From contig NZ_CP012916.1 in assembly GCF_001315015.1 (NCBI RefSeq), positions 336,001 to 400,000 of the forward strand: 64,000 bases of DNA, given 5' to 3'. A program made the translations under genes and the position numbers. Positions within the stretch are counted from its first letter, which is position 1. The number at the start of each line of letters is the position of its first letter. The notes under the pieces were generated by a model. That model made no database searches, was not told where the DNA came from, and saw nothing but the letters and a program-made list of their open reading frames with translations. Source of the stretch: Azospirillum brasilense. Its GTDB lineage: Bacteria > Pseudomonadota > Alphaproteobacteria > Azospirillales > Azospirillaceae. Shown here one piece after another: positions 40,826 through 49,667 of this stretch.

Positions 40826-42459
40826 GATGCGGTCGTTTCCATGGATGCGTTGTCTTGGCGCGCACGCTCGCGCAGGGTCTGCTTGTCGACCTTGCCGACG
40901 GCGGTCTTGGGCAGGTCCGGGACGAAGACGAAGCGGTCGGGCAGCTTGAAGTCGGCCAGCCCGTGGCCGCGCAGGAAGCGGCGCAGCTCCGACGGCTTGG
41001 TGCCGGGCGGGGCGATCACGAAGGCGCAGGACCGCTCGCCCATCAGCGCGTCGGGCATGGCGACGACGGCGGCGTGGCCCACCGCGGGGTGGGCGGCCAG
41101 CAGGTCTTCGACCTCCTGCGCGTCGATCTTCTCGCCGCCGCGGTTGATCTGGTCCTTGTTGCGCCCGCAGACGACGAGGTTGCCGCCCGGCGCCAGGCTG
41201 ACCAGATCGCCGCTGCAATAGAATCCCTCGGCGTCGAAGACGCGGGCGTTGTGCGCGTCGGCCTTGTAATAGCCGCGGAAGGTGTAGGGGCCACGGGTCC
41301 ACAGTTCCCCCACCGCGCCGGGTGGGACCGGGTGGCCCGCGGCGTCGAGGATGCGGATCTCGTCGTCGGGACTCATCGGGCGGCCCTGGGTGTTGACCAC
41401 CGTCCAGGCATCGTCGTCGAGCCGCGTGTAGTTCACCAGCCCTTCCGCCATCCCAAAGACCTGCTGGAGACGGCAGCCCAGCCGCTCCGGCACCCGCTCG
41501 GCGACGGCGGGGCTGAGCTTGGCGCCGCCCACCTGGACGACCTCCAGGCTCCACAGGTCCTCGGCGCCGCCGGCGGCCTCCAGCCAGACCGACAGCATCG
41601 GCGGGACCAGCGCCGCCCAGGTGACCCGGTGGCGCGCGATCAGCGGGAAACAGGTGGCGGGGCTGGGGTCGCCGGCCATCACCACCGTGCCGCCGGCATG
41701 GAACACGCCGAGCGCGCCGGGCGAGCTGAGCGTGAAGTTGTGCGGCGCCGGCAGGGCGCAGAGGAAGCGGCAGGACCCGTCCAGCCCGCAGACATCGACG
41801 CTGCGGCGGACGCTGTAGAGATAGTCGTCGTGGGTGCGTGGGATCAGCTTCGGCGTGCCGGTGCTGCCACCGGACAGTTGGAAGAAGGCCACGCCGGACG
41901 GGTCGGCGGCCAAGTCGGCGGACGGGTCCGGCCCGGCGGCGTCCTCCGCCGGCGCATCGCCATCGGCCCAGGCGAAGCCGCCGATCCCGTCGTCGGACGG
42001 CGCGCCGAGCAGGAGCAGCCGTTCCGGCCCGACCATCTGCGCCATCAGGGCGACCAGGGACGGCTCCGCCGCCGGCAGCACGGCCAGCGCCGGCTCGATC
42101 TGGCGCGCGTAGGCGGTCAGCTCATAGACGCCGTGGCTGTTCAGCGCGTTGACCGGCACCACCCCGCAGCGCAGCAGGGCGAAGAAAACCAAGTAGAACT
42201 CCGCGCGGTTGGGCAGCCGGACCAACGCCGTGTCGCCGGGCCGCAGGCCACGGGCGCGGAAGGCGGCGGCCAGACGGAGCGACAGGCTCTGCAGGTCGGC
42301 GTAGCGGAACCGGCGCTCCCCGCAGAGGATCGCGGTGGCCTCCGCCGCAGCACCCCGGTGGCGGTCGATCACGTCGGTCAGCGGGTCGCCGGTCCAGTAG
42401 CCCTTGGCGCGGTAGTGCTCCGCGAACGCGGCGGGCCAGGGCGTGAAGGGAATGGTCAC
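40822..42459 (-). CDS. entE: 2,3-dihydroxybenzoate-AMP ligase
   Basis: 545 residues from GTG 42459, whose GTGA overlaps the entC stop. Stand-alone adenylation enzyme: P-loop FFQLSGGSTGTPKLIPRTHD, aryl-acid pocket PAPHNFTLSSPG (Asn typical of DHB-specific enzymes), GMAEGLVNYTRLDD, FYCSGDLVSL, GRNKDQINRGGEKID hinge, and C-terminal PKTAVGKVDKQTLRE with the catalytic lysine. Activates DHB with ATP and loads it on the EntB carrier. Length and motifs match DhbE/EntE. Confidence 0.96.
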   Translation of the reverse strand: MTIPFTPWPAAFAEHYRAKGYWTGDPLTDVIDRHRGAAAEATAILCGERRFRYADLQSLSLRLAAAFRARGLRPGDTALVRLPNRAEFYLVFFALLRCGVVPVNALNSHGVYELTAYARQIEPALAVLPAAEPSLVALMAQMVGPERLLLLGAPSDDGIGGFAWADGDAPAEDAAGPDPSADLAADPSGVAFFQLSGGSTGTPKLIPRTHDDYLYSVRRSVDVCGLDGSCRFLCALPAPHNFTLSSPGALGVFHAGGTVVMAGDPSPATCFPLIARHRVTWAALVPPMLSVWLEAAGGAEDLWSLEVVQVGGAKLSPAVAERVPERLGCRLQQVFGMAEGLVNYTRLDDDAWTVVNTQGRPMSPDDEIRILDAAGHPVPPGAVGELWTRGPYTFRGYYKADAHNARVFDAEGFYCSGDLVSLAPGGNLVVCGRNKDQINRGGEKIDAQEVEDLLAAHPAVGHAAVVAMPDALMGERSCAFVIAPPGTKPSELRRFLRGHGLADFKLPDRFVFVPDLPKTAVGKVDKQTLRERARQDNASMETTAS

Positions 42460-43661
42460 GACGCCAACTCCACCGGAAGGTCGGTGTTGGAGGGCTGGGC
42501 GGACGCGACGCCAAACAGGTTCAGCATGGTGGTCAGCTTGGCCGCCGTCTCCTCCCACTCCGCCGCCGGGTCGGAGTCCGCGACGACGCCGGCCCCGGCG
42601 TAGAGGCGCAGATGCCGGCCCTGGACCAGCCCGCAGCGGATGGACAGCGCCCATTCGCCGTTGCCCCGGCTGTCCATCCAGCCGACCATGCCGCCGTACC
42701 AGTTGCGGGCGTAGCCCTCCAGCCGGTCGATGGCGTCGCGGGCGAGGCCGGTCGGCGTGCCGCAGATCGCCGGCGTCGGGTGCAGCGCGTGGGCGAGCCG
42801 CAGCGACGACACCGTGGGATCGACCAGCTCACCAGTCAGTTCGGTGGACAGATGCAGCATGGTCGGGGTGCGGATCACGCTGGGCGCGTCCGGAACGGAC
42901 AACGGGCTGCAATGGCCGGCGAGCGCCGCGCACACGGCATCGACGACGTAGCGGTGCTCCGTCCGGTCCTTCGTGGAGGCGAGCAGGGCGGCGGTGCGCT
43001 GGCGCTCCACCTCGGCGGACGGGCTGCGTGGGGCGGACCCGGCCAGCGGATTGCTGACCACGGTCCGCCCGGTCTTGCGGATCAGCAGTTCCGGGCTTGC
43101 CCCCACCAGGGTCTGGCCGTAGGCGACCGGGGCCGCGAAGACGTGGGCGCCGGGATTCTGCCGCAGCAGGGCGCGCAGCAGGCGGCCCGGCGCGAAGGCC
43201 TCGCGCGCTTCCACGTCGAGCGGGCGCGACAGAACGACCTTCTTCAACGCGGTGTCGCGGAACAGGCCGATGGCCTGGGTCACCGCCGCTTCGAAGGCGT
43301 TGCGCCCCACCGTCTCCTCGATGGCTTTCAAAGCGACGGGGTCGGGGTCGGCGGCCATGCGGCCGGCGTCCTCGTAATCGCAATGGTCGGGGATGAACAG
43401 GCGGGCGTGCTGGCGTCCGTCGAAGGGGACGGTGCCGACCAGAATGGGATTCTCGACACCCTGGGCCTTGCGGCGGCGGAAGGCGCGGTCCAGCGCTTCC
43501 TCCCACCGGCCATCGGCGAAGCTGCGGTCGTCGAGGGCGACGTCGAGCCGCTCATTCACGCCGTAGGCTTTCAGGACGCGGCCGCGCGAGGCGAAGGCGA
43601 AATCCGGGTCGGAACGGCCGCCGGGCGGCCGCTCCCCGGTGGGCAGGGGTAGAACGTCCAT
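42456..43661 (-). CDS. entC: Isochorismate synthase
   Basis: 401 residues from ATG 43661 (GGAGG about 11 bases upstream). Chorismate-binding enzyme: KKVVLSRPLDVEA, GASPELLIRKTGRTVVSNPLAGSAPR, STKDRTEHRYVVDAV, LHPTPAICGTPTGLA and YARNWYGGMVGWMD are the MST-family active-site motifs with the Mg-binding glutamates. It makes isochorismate from chorismate, the committed step to 2,3-dihydroxybenzoate. First gene of the biosynthetic operon, with a Fur-like palindrome about 150 bases upstream. Confidence 0.95.
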   Translation of the reverse strand: MDVLPLPTGERPPGGRSDPDFAFASRGRVLKAYGVNERLDVALDDRSFADGRWEEALDRAFRRRKAQGVENPILVGTVPFDGRQHARLFIPDHCDYEDAGRMAADPDPVALKAIEETVGRNAFEAAVTQAIGLFRDTALKKVVLSRPLDVEAREAFAPGRLLRALLRQNPGAHVFAAPVAYGQTLVGASPELLIRKTGRTVVSNPLAGSAPRSPSAEVERQRTAALLASTKDRTEHRYVVDAVCAALAGHCSPLSVPDAPSVIRTPTMLHLSTELTGELVDPTVSSLRLAHALHPTPAICGTPTGLARDAIDRLEGYARNWYGGMVGWMDSRGNGEWALSIRCGLVQGRHLRLYAGAGVVADSDPAAEWEETAAKLTTMLNLFGVASAQPSNTDLPVELAS

Positions 43662-43807
43662 GGAAACACGAGCCTCCACTGTCCATCCGCCAGGGCGGAC
43701 GACGTTGACATGTTCGGAAAAAGTGCGCCGCCATCGGTCCGTGTGGGCGCGGGAATCACCACCGGCGTTCTGCCAGGGCCATGAGCGGTGTCCGCATACA
43801 TATAAAT

Positions 43808-43826
43808 GCGAATGATTCTCATTCGC
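43808..43826. promoter_or_regulatory. Fur-box-like palindrome upstream of entC
   Basis: GCGAATGATTCTCATTCGC: perfect 8-bp inverted arms (GCGAATGA / TCATTCGC) around TTC. It follows the 19-bp Fur-box design (GATAATGATAATCATTATC) with GC-shifted ends. Lies 147 bases ahead of entC, in the 234-bp gap after the RND gene, so it should give iron-dependent repression of siderophore synthesis. Confidence 0.85.
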
Positions 43827-43895
43827 AATATAGGGATATGTCCAACTCCATGCAAGCGCTTTCTGCAACCGACGCGGGATTTTTCGCTCTCGGAA

Positions 43896-46800
43896 TTAGT
43901 CGCCCGCTTCGGCCACCCTCCGGTCGTGCGCCGAAGCGCCCAGCCGGTCGGACAGGCGGAAGACCAGCGACAGCACCACGGGCAGGACCGTCACCGTCAC
44001 CAGGCTGGAGATCAACAATCCGCACAGCACGACCAGCCCCAGCCCGCGGTACAGCTCCGTCCCGGCGCTGGACACCGCCACCATCGGGATCAGGCCGGCG
44101 ATGGTCGTCACCGTGGTGATCAGGATGGGGCGCATCCGGCTCTGCAAGGCGTCGGCGATGGCCTCCGCCCCGGACATGCCGTGCGTCCGGCGGTTCACGG
44201 CGGCCTGTTCGACGATCAGGATGGGGTTGTTCACCACCGTCCCGACCAGCACCAGGAAGCCCATCATGGTCAGCACGTCGAAGGGCTGCGGCGGGCCGAA
44301 GCCTCCGGGCAGGCCGGCGACGAGGTTGTAGAGCCACAGCCCGACCAGCCCGCCGCCGATCCCCGCGGGTACCACCGCCATGATGATCAGCGGATAGCCC
44401 CAGTGCGAGAAGACGGCGACCAGAACCAGATAGGTGATGGCGAGCGCCAGCAGGAACCCGCCGGTCAGGGCGGAGCGCAACTCGTCCAGCGATCCGCCGG
44501 CCCCGGTGATGCGGGTGCTCATCCCGTCGGGAATCACGCCCTCGGCGCGCAGCCGGTCCACCAGATCGGTCCGCACCGCGGCGATGCCGGATTCCAGCGC
44601 CACCGACCGTGGCGGGATGATGGTCAGGGTGACGGTCCGGAACCCGTCGATCCGCGCGATGCTGGAGGAGCCCACGGTTTCCCGCAGTTCGGCGAGGCTG
44701 GACAGCGGCACAGGGGCGCCGCGGCCGGTGTGGAGGACCAGATCGGCGAAGCCTTGGCGGTCGTGGCCCAGGCCCCCAGCCACCCGCAGATAGATGTCCA
44801 GCGTCTCGTCGTTCAGCAGATACTCGTCGGCGAAGGCGCCGTCGGAATAGGCGCGCAGCGTGTAGCCCAACTCGGCCAGCCCAATGCCCATCTCGGCGGC
44901 GCGCTCCCAATTCGGGTGCAGCTCCAGGAAGGGCTGCGACATGGCTAGCGTGGGCGGGGAGGGATCGCTGTTGACCTGCCCGTCGGGGAACAGGTCGCCC
45001 GCGCGGTCGAGCACCGTCAGCGCCGTGGCGTAGAGCGTGGTCAGGTCGCCGCCGCTCAGCTCCAGCCGGATGGCGCGGGCGCCGCCGCTGTTGCCGGAGA
45101 AGATCGACCCGCGCGCGGCGAAGCCGCGCATGCCGGGAATCGCCCGCATCCGCTTGGTGACGTTGGCGATCAGCGCGTCGGTGTCAGCGGGGTTCATCGG
45201 CTCCGTCACGAAACGGATGAAGCCGGGCCGGATGAAGCTCAGATTGACGCGCAGCGGCGGAATGCCGGTCTCGGCGTCGGTGTCCACGGCGCCCACCTGA
45301 CGGCTCAGCAGCGGGTCGATCTGGCGCCAGACCTCCAGCATCGACTCCATGTTGTAGCCGGGCGGAGCCGCCATGAAGCTGAAGACGGTGGCCTCCTCGC
45401 CCTCCGGCAGATATTCGGCGGGCGGCACCATGGTGAGCATGACGGCCGCCATGGCCGCGGCGGAGACGGCGAGGATCGCCAGCTCCCGCCGGGCGCTGCG
45501 CAACATCCAGCGCACCGCGGCGCCCAACGCGCCTTCCTTTGGCGCCTTTGCTGCCGGGGACGCCACCGACCAGCGCCCGGCGACCACGGGGACCAGGATC
45601 AGGGCGGCGACCATCGACATGATGACGGCGCCGGTGATGGCGATGGCGATGTCGGAATAGAGCTGCCCGGCCTCCGCCGTGATGAACAGCACCGGCAGGA
45701 AGACCAGGACGGTGGTGAGGGTGGAGGACAGGATTGCCGGCCACACTTCGGCGATGCCGTCCTCGGTCGCGGCGGCCTTCGACTTGCCCATGCGCAGGTG
45801 GCGGGCGATGGCGTCCAGCGCGACCACGCTGTTGTCCAGCGTCATGCCGATGGCGAAGGCGACGCCGGACAGCGAGATCACGTTGATGCTGCGCCCGGCG
45901 GCGGCCAGAACCAGCAGGGTCGCCAGCGTGCAGACCGGCATGCTCGCCGCCGCCGCCGCGGTCGCCGGGATGGAGCGCAGGAACAGCAGGAGCACCACCG
46001 CGGCCAGGACGCTGCCGGCGATCAGGTTGCTCAGCACATTGTCGATGGACCGCTCCATGTAGCGCACGTCCTCCGACAGCAGCCGCATGGTCAGCCCGCG
46101 CTCCTTCAGGGCGTGGCGGTTCAACTCCTCCACCGCCCCGGTGACGGCGTCCTTGACGGCGATGACGTTGGCGCCGGCCCGCTTGCCGATGGTGACGAGC
46201 AGGGTGGGGCGTCCGTCGGCGAAGGCGACGCTGCGCGCCTCCTGGGTCGCCATGGTCACCGAGCCGACGTCGCGCAGGCGGATGGCCGTTCCGTTCTCGC
46301 GCGCGACGATCAGGTCGGCCAGATCCTCCAGGTCGGCGAAGCGCCCGATGGTGCGCAGGAAATAGCGGCGCTTGCCGAAGTCGCGGTCGCCGCCGGAGAC
46401 GTCGCGGTTGCGCGCCCGCACGGCGTCGCGCACCGTCCCCACATTCAGGTTGCGGGCGGAGAGTTTCAGCGGGTCGAGCCGGATGTGGATTTCCTGCGCG
46501 GCCCCGCCGATCACCTCGGCCTTCGCCACGCCGGCCACACGCTCCAGCCGCGGGCGCAGGACGTTCTCGATCCAGTTGGTCTCGCGTTGGATGGAGTCCG
46601 CGTCGGTGGCACCGTCCAGCCGCTCGACGCCGAAGAACAGGAAGGGCTCGGCCGTCGCGGATTCGGCGACAATGCGCGGGCGGTCGACCGTTTCCGGATA
46701 GTCGGTGACCTGCGACAGCGCGTTGTCGATGTGGATCAGCGCCTCGTCGACGGAAGTGCCGGAGGGGAACTCCAGCTCCACCTGACCGCCGCCGAACTCG

Positions 46801-47045
46801 GCGCTGGAGGACAGGCGGACGAGGCCGGGGATCGCGCGCAGGTATTTCTCCTGCTCGATCAGGATTTCCTGCTCGACGTCCTGCGGGGTGGCGCCGGGCC
46901 AATTGGTGTCCACCATGATCCGGCGCGGGCTGATGTCGGGGATCATCTGCACCGGAATGCGGAAGACCGACACCGCGCCCAGCAGGCACAGGATCAGGAC
47001 CGACACCAAAGCGGCCAGCGGGTTGCGCAGGATCAGGCGGGTCAT
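43896..47045 (-). CDS. RND-family efflux permease (AcrB/MdtC-like), siderophore-locus exporter
   Basis: 1049 residues from ATG 47045 (GGAG five bases upstream). Twelve-helix RND architecture: TM1 near residues 10-30, a large periplasmic loop starting TNWPGATPQDVEQEI, the TM4 proton-relay segment AIGMTLDNSVVALDAI (first Asp kept, second position Asn), a second loop, and C-terminal TPILITTVTTIAGL-like TM11-12 region. It follows an MFP adaptor gene and the EntS-like exporter on the same strand. Siderophore export from periplasm to outside via an unlinked TolC is the natural reading; recycling or broader efflux cannot be excluded. A palindromic repeat lies just upstream and may lower its expression relative to the MFP. 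Confidence 0.9.
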   Translation of the reverse strand: MTRLILRNPLAALVSVLILCLLGAVSVFRIPVQMIPDISPRRIMVDTNWPGATPQDVEQEILIEQEKYLRAIPGLVRLSSSAEFGGGQVELEFPSGTSVDEALIHIDNALSQVTDYPETVDRPRIVAESATAEPFLFFGVERLDGATDADSIQRETNWIENVLRPRLERVAGVAKAEVIGGAAQEIHIRLDPLKLSARNLNVGTVRDAVRARNRDVSGGDRDFGKRRYFLRTIGRFADLEDLADLIVARENGTAIRLRDVGSVTMATQEARSVAFADGRPTLLVTIGKRAGANVIAVKDAVTGAVEELNRHALKERGLTMRLLSEDVRYMERSIDNVLSNLIAGSVLAAVVLLLFLRSIPATAAAAASMPVCTLATLLVLAAAGRSINVISLSGVAFAIGMTLDNSVVALDAIARHLRMGKSKAAATEDGIAEVWPAILSSTLTTVLVFLPVLFITAEAGQLYSDIAIAITGAVIMSMVAALILVPVVAGRWSVASPAAKAPKEGALGAAVRWMLRSARRELAILAVSAAAMAAVMLTMVPPAEYLPEGEEATVFSFMAAPPGYNMESMLEVWRQIDPLLSRQVGAVDTDAETGIPPLRVNLSFIRPGFIRFVTEPMNPADTDALIANVTKRMRAIPGMRGFAARGSIFSGNSGGARAIRLELSGGDLTTLYATALTVLDRAGDLFPDGQVNSDPSPPTLAMSQPFLELHPNWERAAEMGIGLAELGYTLRAYSDGAFADEYLLNDETLDIYLRVAGGLGHDRQGFADLVLHTGRGAPVPLSSLAELRETVGSSSIARIDGFRTVTLTIIPPRSVALESGIAAVRTDLVDRLRAEGVIPDGMSTRITGAGGSLDELRSALTGGFLLALAITYLVLVAVFSHWGYPLIIMAVVPAGIGGGLVGLWLYNLVAGLPGGFGPPQPFDVLTMMGFLVLVGTVVNNPILIVEQAAVNRRTHGMSGAEAIADALQSRMRPILITTVTTIAGLIPMVAVSSAGTELYRGLGLVVLCGLLISSLVTVTVLPVVLSLVFRLSDRLGASAHDRRVAEAGD

Positions 47046-47075
47046 CGTGACTCCGGAAAGGAAATTTGCGGTTTT

Positions 47076-47192
47076 CCCTCTCCCCTCCGGGGAGAGGGTT
47101 AGGGTGAGGGGGTTGCGCGTTTTGGAACGTCCGGCAAAAGCGCAACCCCCTCACCGGCCCTCCGGGCCACCCTCTCCCCGGAGGGGAGAGGG
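47076..47192. repeat. Long inverted repeat (REP-like, second family) between MFP and RND genes
   Basis: Nested palindromes: CCCTCTCCCCTCCGGGGAGAGGG at the left end is repeated inverted at the right end, and TGAGGGGGTTGCGC pairs with GCGCAACCCCCTCA. Whole element about 117 bp. It differs from the elements at 8266 and 24705. Its mRNA hairpin could attenuate read-through or protect the upstream message. Confidence 0.85.
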
Positions 47193-47216
47193 TTCATCAA
47201 CACGCACTTCGGACCT

Positions 47217-48302
47217 TCACCCCACCATGTCCGGGACGACCGGCTGTTCGGGGCGTAGGCCCTCGTTGCCCTGGACGACCACCAGATCGTCGGGACGAAG
47301 CTCGGGGCTGAGGACCTCTACGTGGTCGCCGGAATGGCGGCCCGTGCGCACCGCCACCGGGCGAGCGACCGCCCCGTCGCCGCCGCGCTGCACCACCCAG
47401 ACGCGGGCGCTGCCGTCGGGATGGCGCTGCACCGCGTCCACCGGGACCTGGAGCGCGATCTCCGCCGTTCCCGGCGCCGGGCCAAGCGCGACGCCGACGC
47501 GCGCCGACATGCCGGGCATCAGCCGCCCCTCGGGGTTGGGAAGCGCGATGTGGACGCGGAAGCTGCGGCTGACCGGATCGGCGGCGGGCACCACCCGCTC
47601 GACCGCCGCGGCGATGCCGGCCCCCTCCGCCGCGTCGGCGACCAGAACGGTGACCGGCGTGCCGGCCTCGATGCGCCCGTGCTGGCGCTCCGGCACATCG
47701 ACGACGACGCGCAGCGGGTCGGTGACGGTGAGCTGAAGCACCGAGCCGCCGGACCCCACCCACTCCCCGCGCCCGGTGCGCCGTTCGGTGACCACCCCGG
47801 CGAAGGGCGCGGTCAGCCCGTGACGCGCCACCTGCTCCCGCTGGATGGCGACGGCGGCGCGGAGCTGACGAACCTTGGCCTCCTCAATGGCGGCCTGGGC
47901 GAGCTGCGTGCGGAAGCGGGATTGCGAGACGCTCTGCACGCCGGCCAGCGCCTCCGCTTCGCGGGCCAGCCGCAGGGCGTCGCGCTGGAGGTGTTCGGCC
48001 TCGGCCAGGGAATGCTCCAGCCGCTCCAGCTCCAGCCGGGCAATGGTGTCGTCCAGCCGCAGCAAGGGTTGCCCGGCGTCCACCCGGTCGCCGGCCTCGA
48101 CCAGCAGGGCGTCCACCCGGCCCTCGACCTGGGCGGAGAGGGCGCTGCTCTGCGGCGACACCAGTGTGCCGGGGAGGTGCAGCGTCTGGCGGACGGGGGC
48201 GGCGACCACCGCCGTCACCTTCACCCGCGTCTGGGCGGCGGCCGGAAGCGCCGCGGCGAGCAGGGCCGCGGCCAGCAGGATCGGCATGGCGCGGGTCATC
48301 AT
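47217..48302 (-). CDS. RND efflux periplasmic adaptor (membrane fusion protein)
   Basis: 361 residues from ATG 48302, overlapping the entS stop (ATGA). A Sec signal (residues 5-23, LLAAALLAAALPAAAQ) precedes the lipoyl half VSPQSSALSAQVEGRVDALL, a short helical hairpin (~85-165), the second lipoyl half LTAPFAGVVTERRTGRGEWV, a beta-barrel (LRVVVDVPERQHGRI) and a membrane-proximal domain. Compact AcrA/MexE-like plan. It should link the RND permease at 43896-47045 to a TolC-type channel. Confidence 0.92.
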   Translation of the reverse strand: MMTRAMPILLAAALLAAALPAAAQTRVKVTAVVAAPVRQTLHLPGTLVSPQSSALSAQVEGRVDALLVEAGDRVDAGQPLLRLDDTIARLELERLEHSLAEAEHLQRDALRLAREAEALAGVQSVSQSRFRTQLAQAAIEEAKVRQLRAAVAIQREQVARHGLTAPFAGVVTERRTGRGEWVGSGGSVLQLTVTDPLRVVVDVPERQHGRIEAGTPVTVLVADAAEGAGIAAAVERVVPAADPVSRSFRVHIALPNPEGRLMPGMSARVGVALGPAPGTAEIALQVPVDAVQRHPDGSARVWVVQRGGDGAVARPVAVRTGRHSGDHVEVLSPELRPDDLVVVQGNEGLRPEQPVVPDMVG

Positions 48303-49561
48303 CCGTTTCCCTCCAAGGCAGGATCGCTCATCGGCGCTCCGCGCATCGTGGTGGCGGTGGCGGTCACGGCGGCGGCGAGCGCCAAGGCGCCCAGGCCCAG
48401 CGCCAGGATTCCCACGGCGGGGCTCAGCAGCGTCGCCAGCAGGCCCATGCCGATGGTGCCGGCGCTGTCGCCGAACACGTCCTGCGCGGTCCACAGGCTG
48501 TTGACGCGGCCCAGCAGCCGGTCGGGCGTGTGGCCCTGGACCATGCTGTATTCCAGAAGCGAGGCAATGGAGGTGGCGTAGCCGAACAGCACCAGCACGG
48601 GCAGCGCCACATAGAAGCCATTGGGAAGGCTTCCGGCGGCCCCGATCACGGCGACACAGGCGAAGGCGCCCATGCAGGCGCCGCCCATCGCCAGACCCGG
48701 CCGCTCCAGTCGCGCACCCCAGCCGCTGAGCGCGGCGCCCAGCGTCGCCCCGATGGGAACGGCGCTGTACATCAGCCCGGTCTCGAAGGCGCCGCCGCCG
48801 AACGCCTCATCGACCAGAGCCGGGAAGAGGATTCGGATGGAGGTGACGACCGTGGTCAGGCAACCGAGCGCGGCCACGCTCAAGATCACCTTGTGGCCGG
48901 CGAGGAAGGCGAAGGCCTGCGCCATGGCGCGCAACGGATTCTCCCCGGCCTCGCCCTGCGGCATCATCCGGGGCAGGCCGAGCAGCGTCAGAACGGTCAG
49001 CCCGGTGCCCAGCGCCGTCAGCAGATAAACCCAGCCGACGCCCAGCCCGGCGATCAGCAGGCCGCCCAGCGCCGGCGACAGGATGGTGGCGACGCGCATC
49101 GACAGCATGCCCAGCGCGCGGGCTTGCACCAGATTGGCGCGCCCGACGAGATGCGGCATCGCCGCCATCAGCGCGTTGACACCGATGGCTCCGAAGAAGC
49201 CGTCCCAGAAGGACAGGGCGTAGATCGCCGGAAGGGACGGGGAGGGCAGCGCCGCGTTGGCGGCCAGCCCGAGGAAGCCCAGGCCGCAGAGGCTGCGGGC
49301 GACCAGGATCAGGCGGCGGCGGTCCATCCGGTCGGCCAGCACGCCGCCCAGCAGCAGGCCCAGGAACATGCCGACGCCGTCGCAGGCGGCGGCCATCCCG
49401 ACCTGAAGGCTCGACCCGGTGAGGGCGTAGACCTGGAGCGGCACCGCCACCGACAGCAGGCCGAGCGCCATCAGCGAAATCGTCCGGGCGATCAGCACGC
49501 GGCGGAAATCGGGGTTGGTTCTCAGAAGGCTGAGATCGACGAAAAGGTTCGACAGGGTCAT
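48299..49561 (-). CDS. entS: EntS-like MFS catecholate siderophore exporter
   Basis: 420 residues, 12 predicted membrane helices. Similar to E. coli EntS throughout as I recall it: LSLLRTNPDFRRVLIARTIS at the start, GVLADRMDRRRLILVARSLC (MFS motif A), LWDGFF-like SFWDGFFGAIGVNALMAA, and RLLGRVNSLWTAQDVFGDS near helix 11. EntS moves enterobactin from cytoplasm to periplasm. Position between the TonB receptor and an RND system suggests a two-step export chain (EntS then RND-MFP-TolC). Start ATG 49561 has only a weak ribosome site. Confidence 0.92.
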   Translation of the reverse strand: MTLSNLFVDLSLLRTNPDFRRVLIARTISLMALGLLSVAVPLQVYALTGSSLQVGMAAACDGVGMFLGLLLGGVLADRMDRRRLILVARSLCGLGFLGLAANAALPSPSLPAIYALSFWDGFFGAIGVNALMAAMPHLVGRANLVQARALGMLSMRVATILSPALGGLLIAGLGVGWVYLLTALGTGLTVLTLLGLPRMMPQGEAGENPLRAMAQAFAFLAGHKVILSVAALGCLTTVVTSIRILFPALVDEAFGGGAFETGLMYSAVPIGATLGAALSGWGARLERPGLAMGGACMGAFACVAVIGAAGSLPNGFYVALPVLVLFGYATSIASLLEYSMVQGHTPDRLLGRVNSLWTAQDVFGDSAGTIGMGLLATLLSPAVGILALGLGALALAAAVTATATTMRGAPMSDPALEGNG

Positions 49562-49667
49562 GGGCGGGCCTTTCCGGCACCGGCGCCCGCGGCAACGGGA
49601 GCAAGGGCGGCTTTCAGACAGCGGGCGCGCCCGCCCCCGGAGCAGGCCGGGGACGGGCGGCGGCGGA

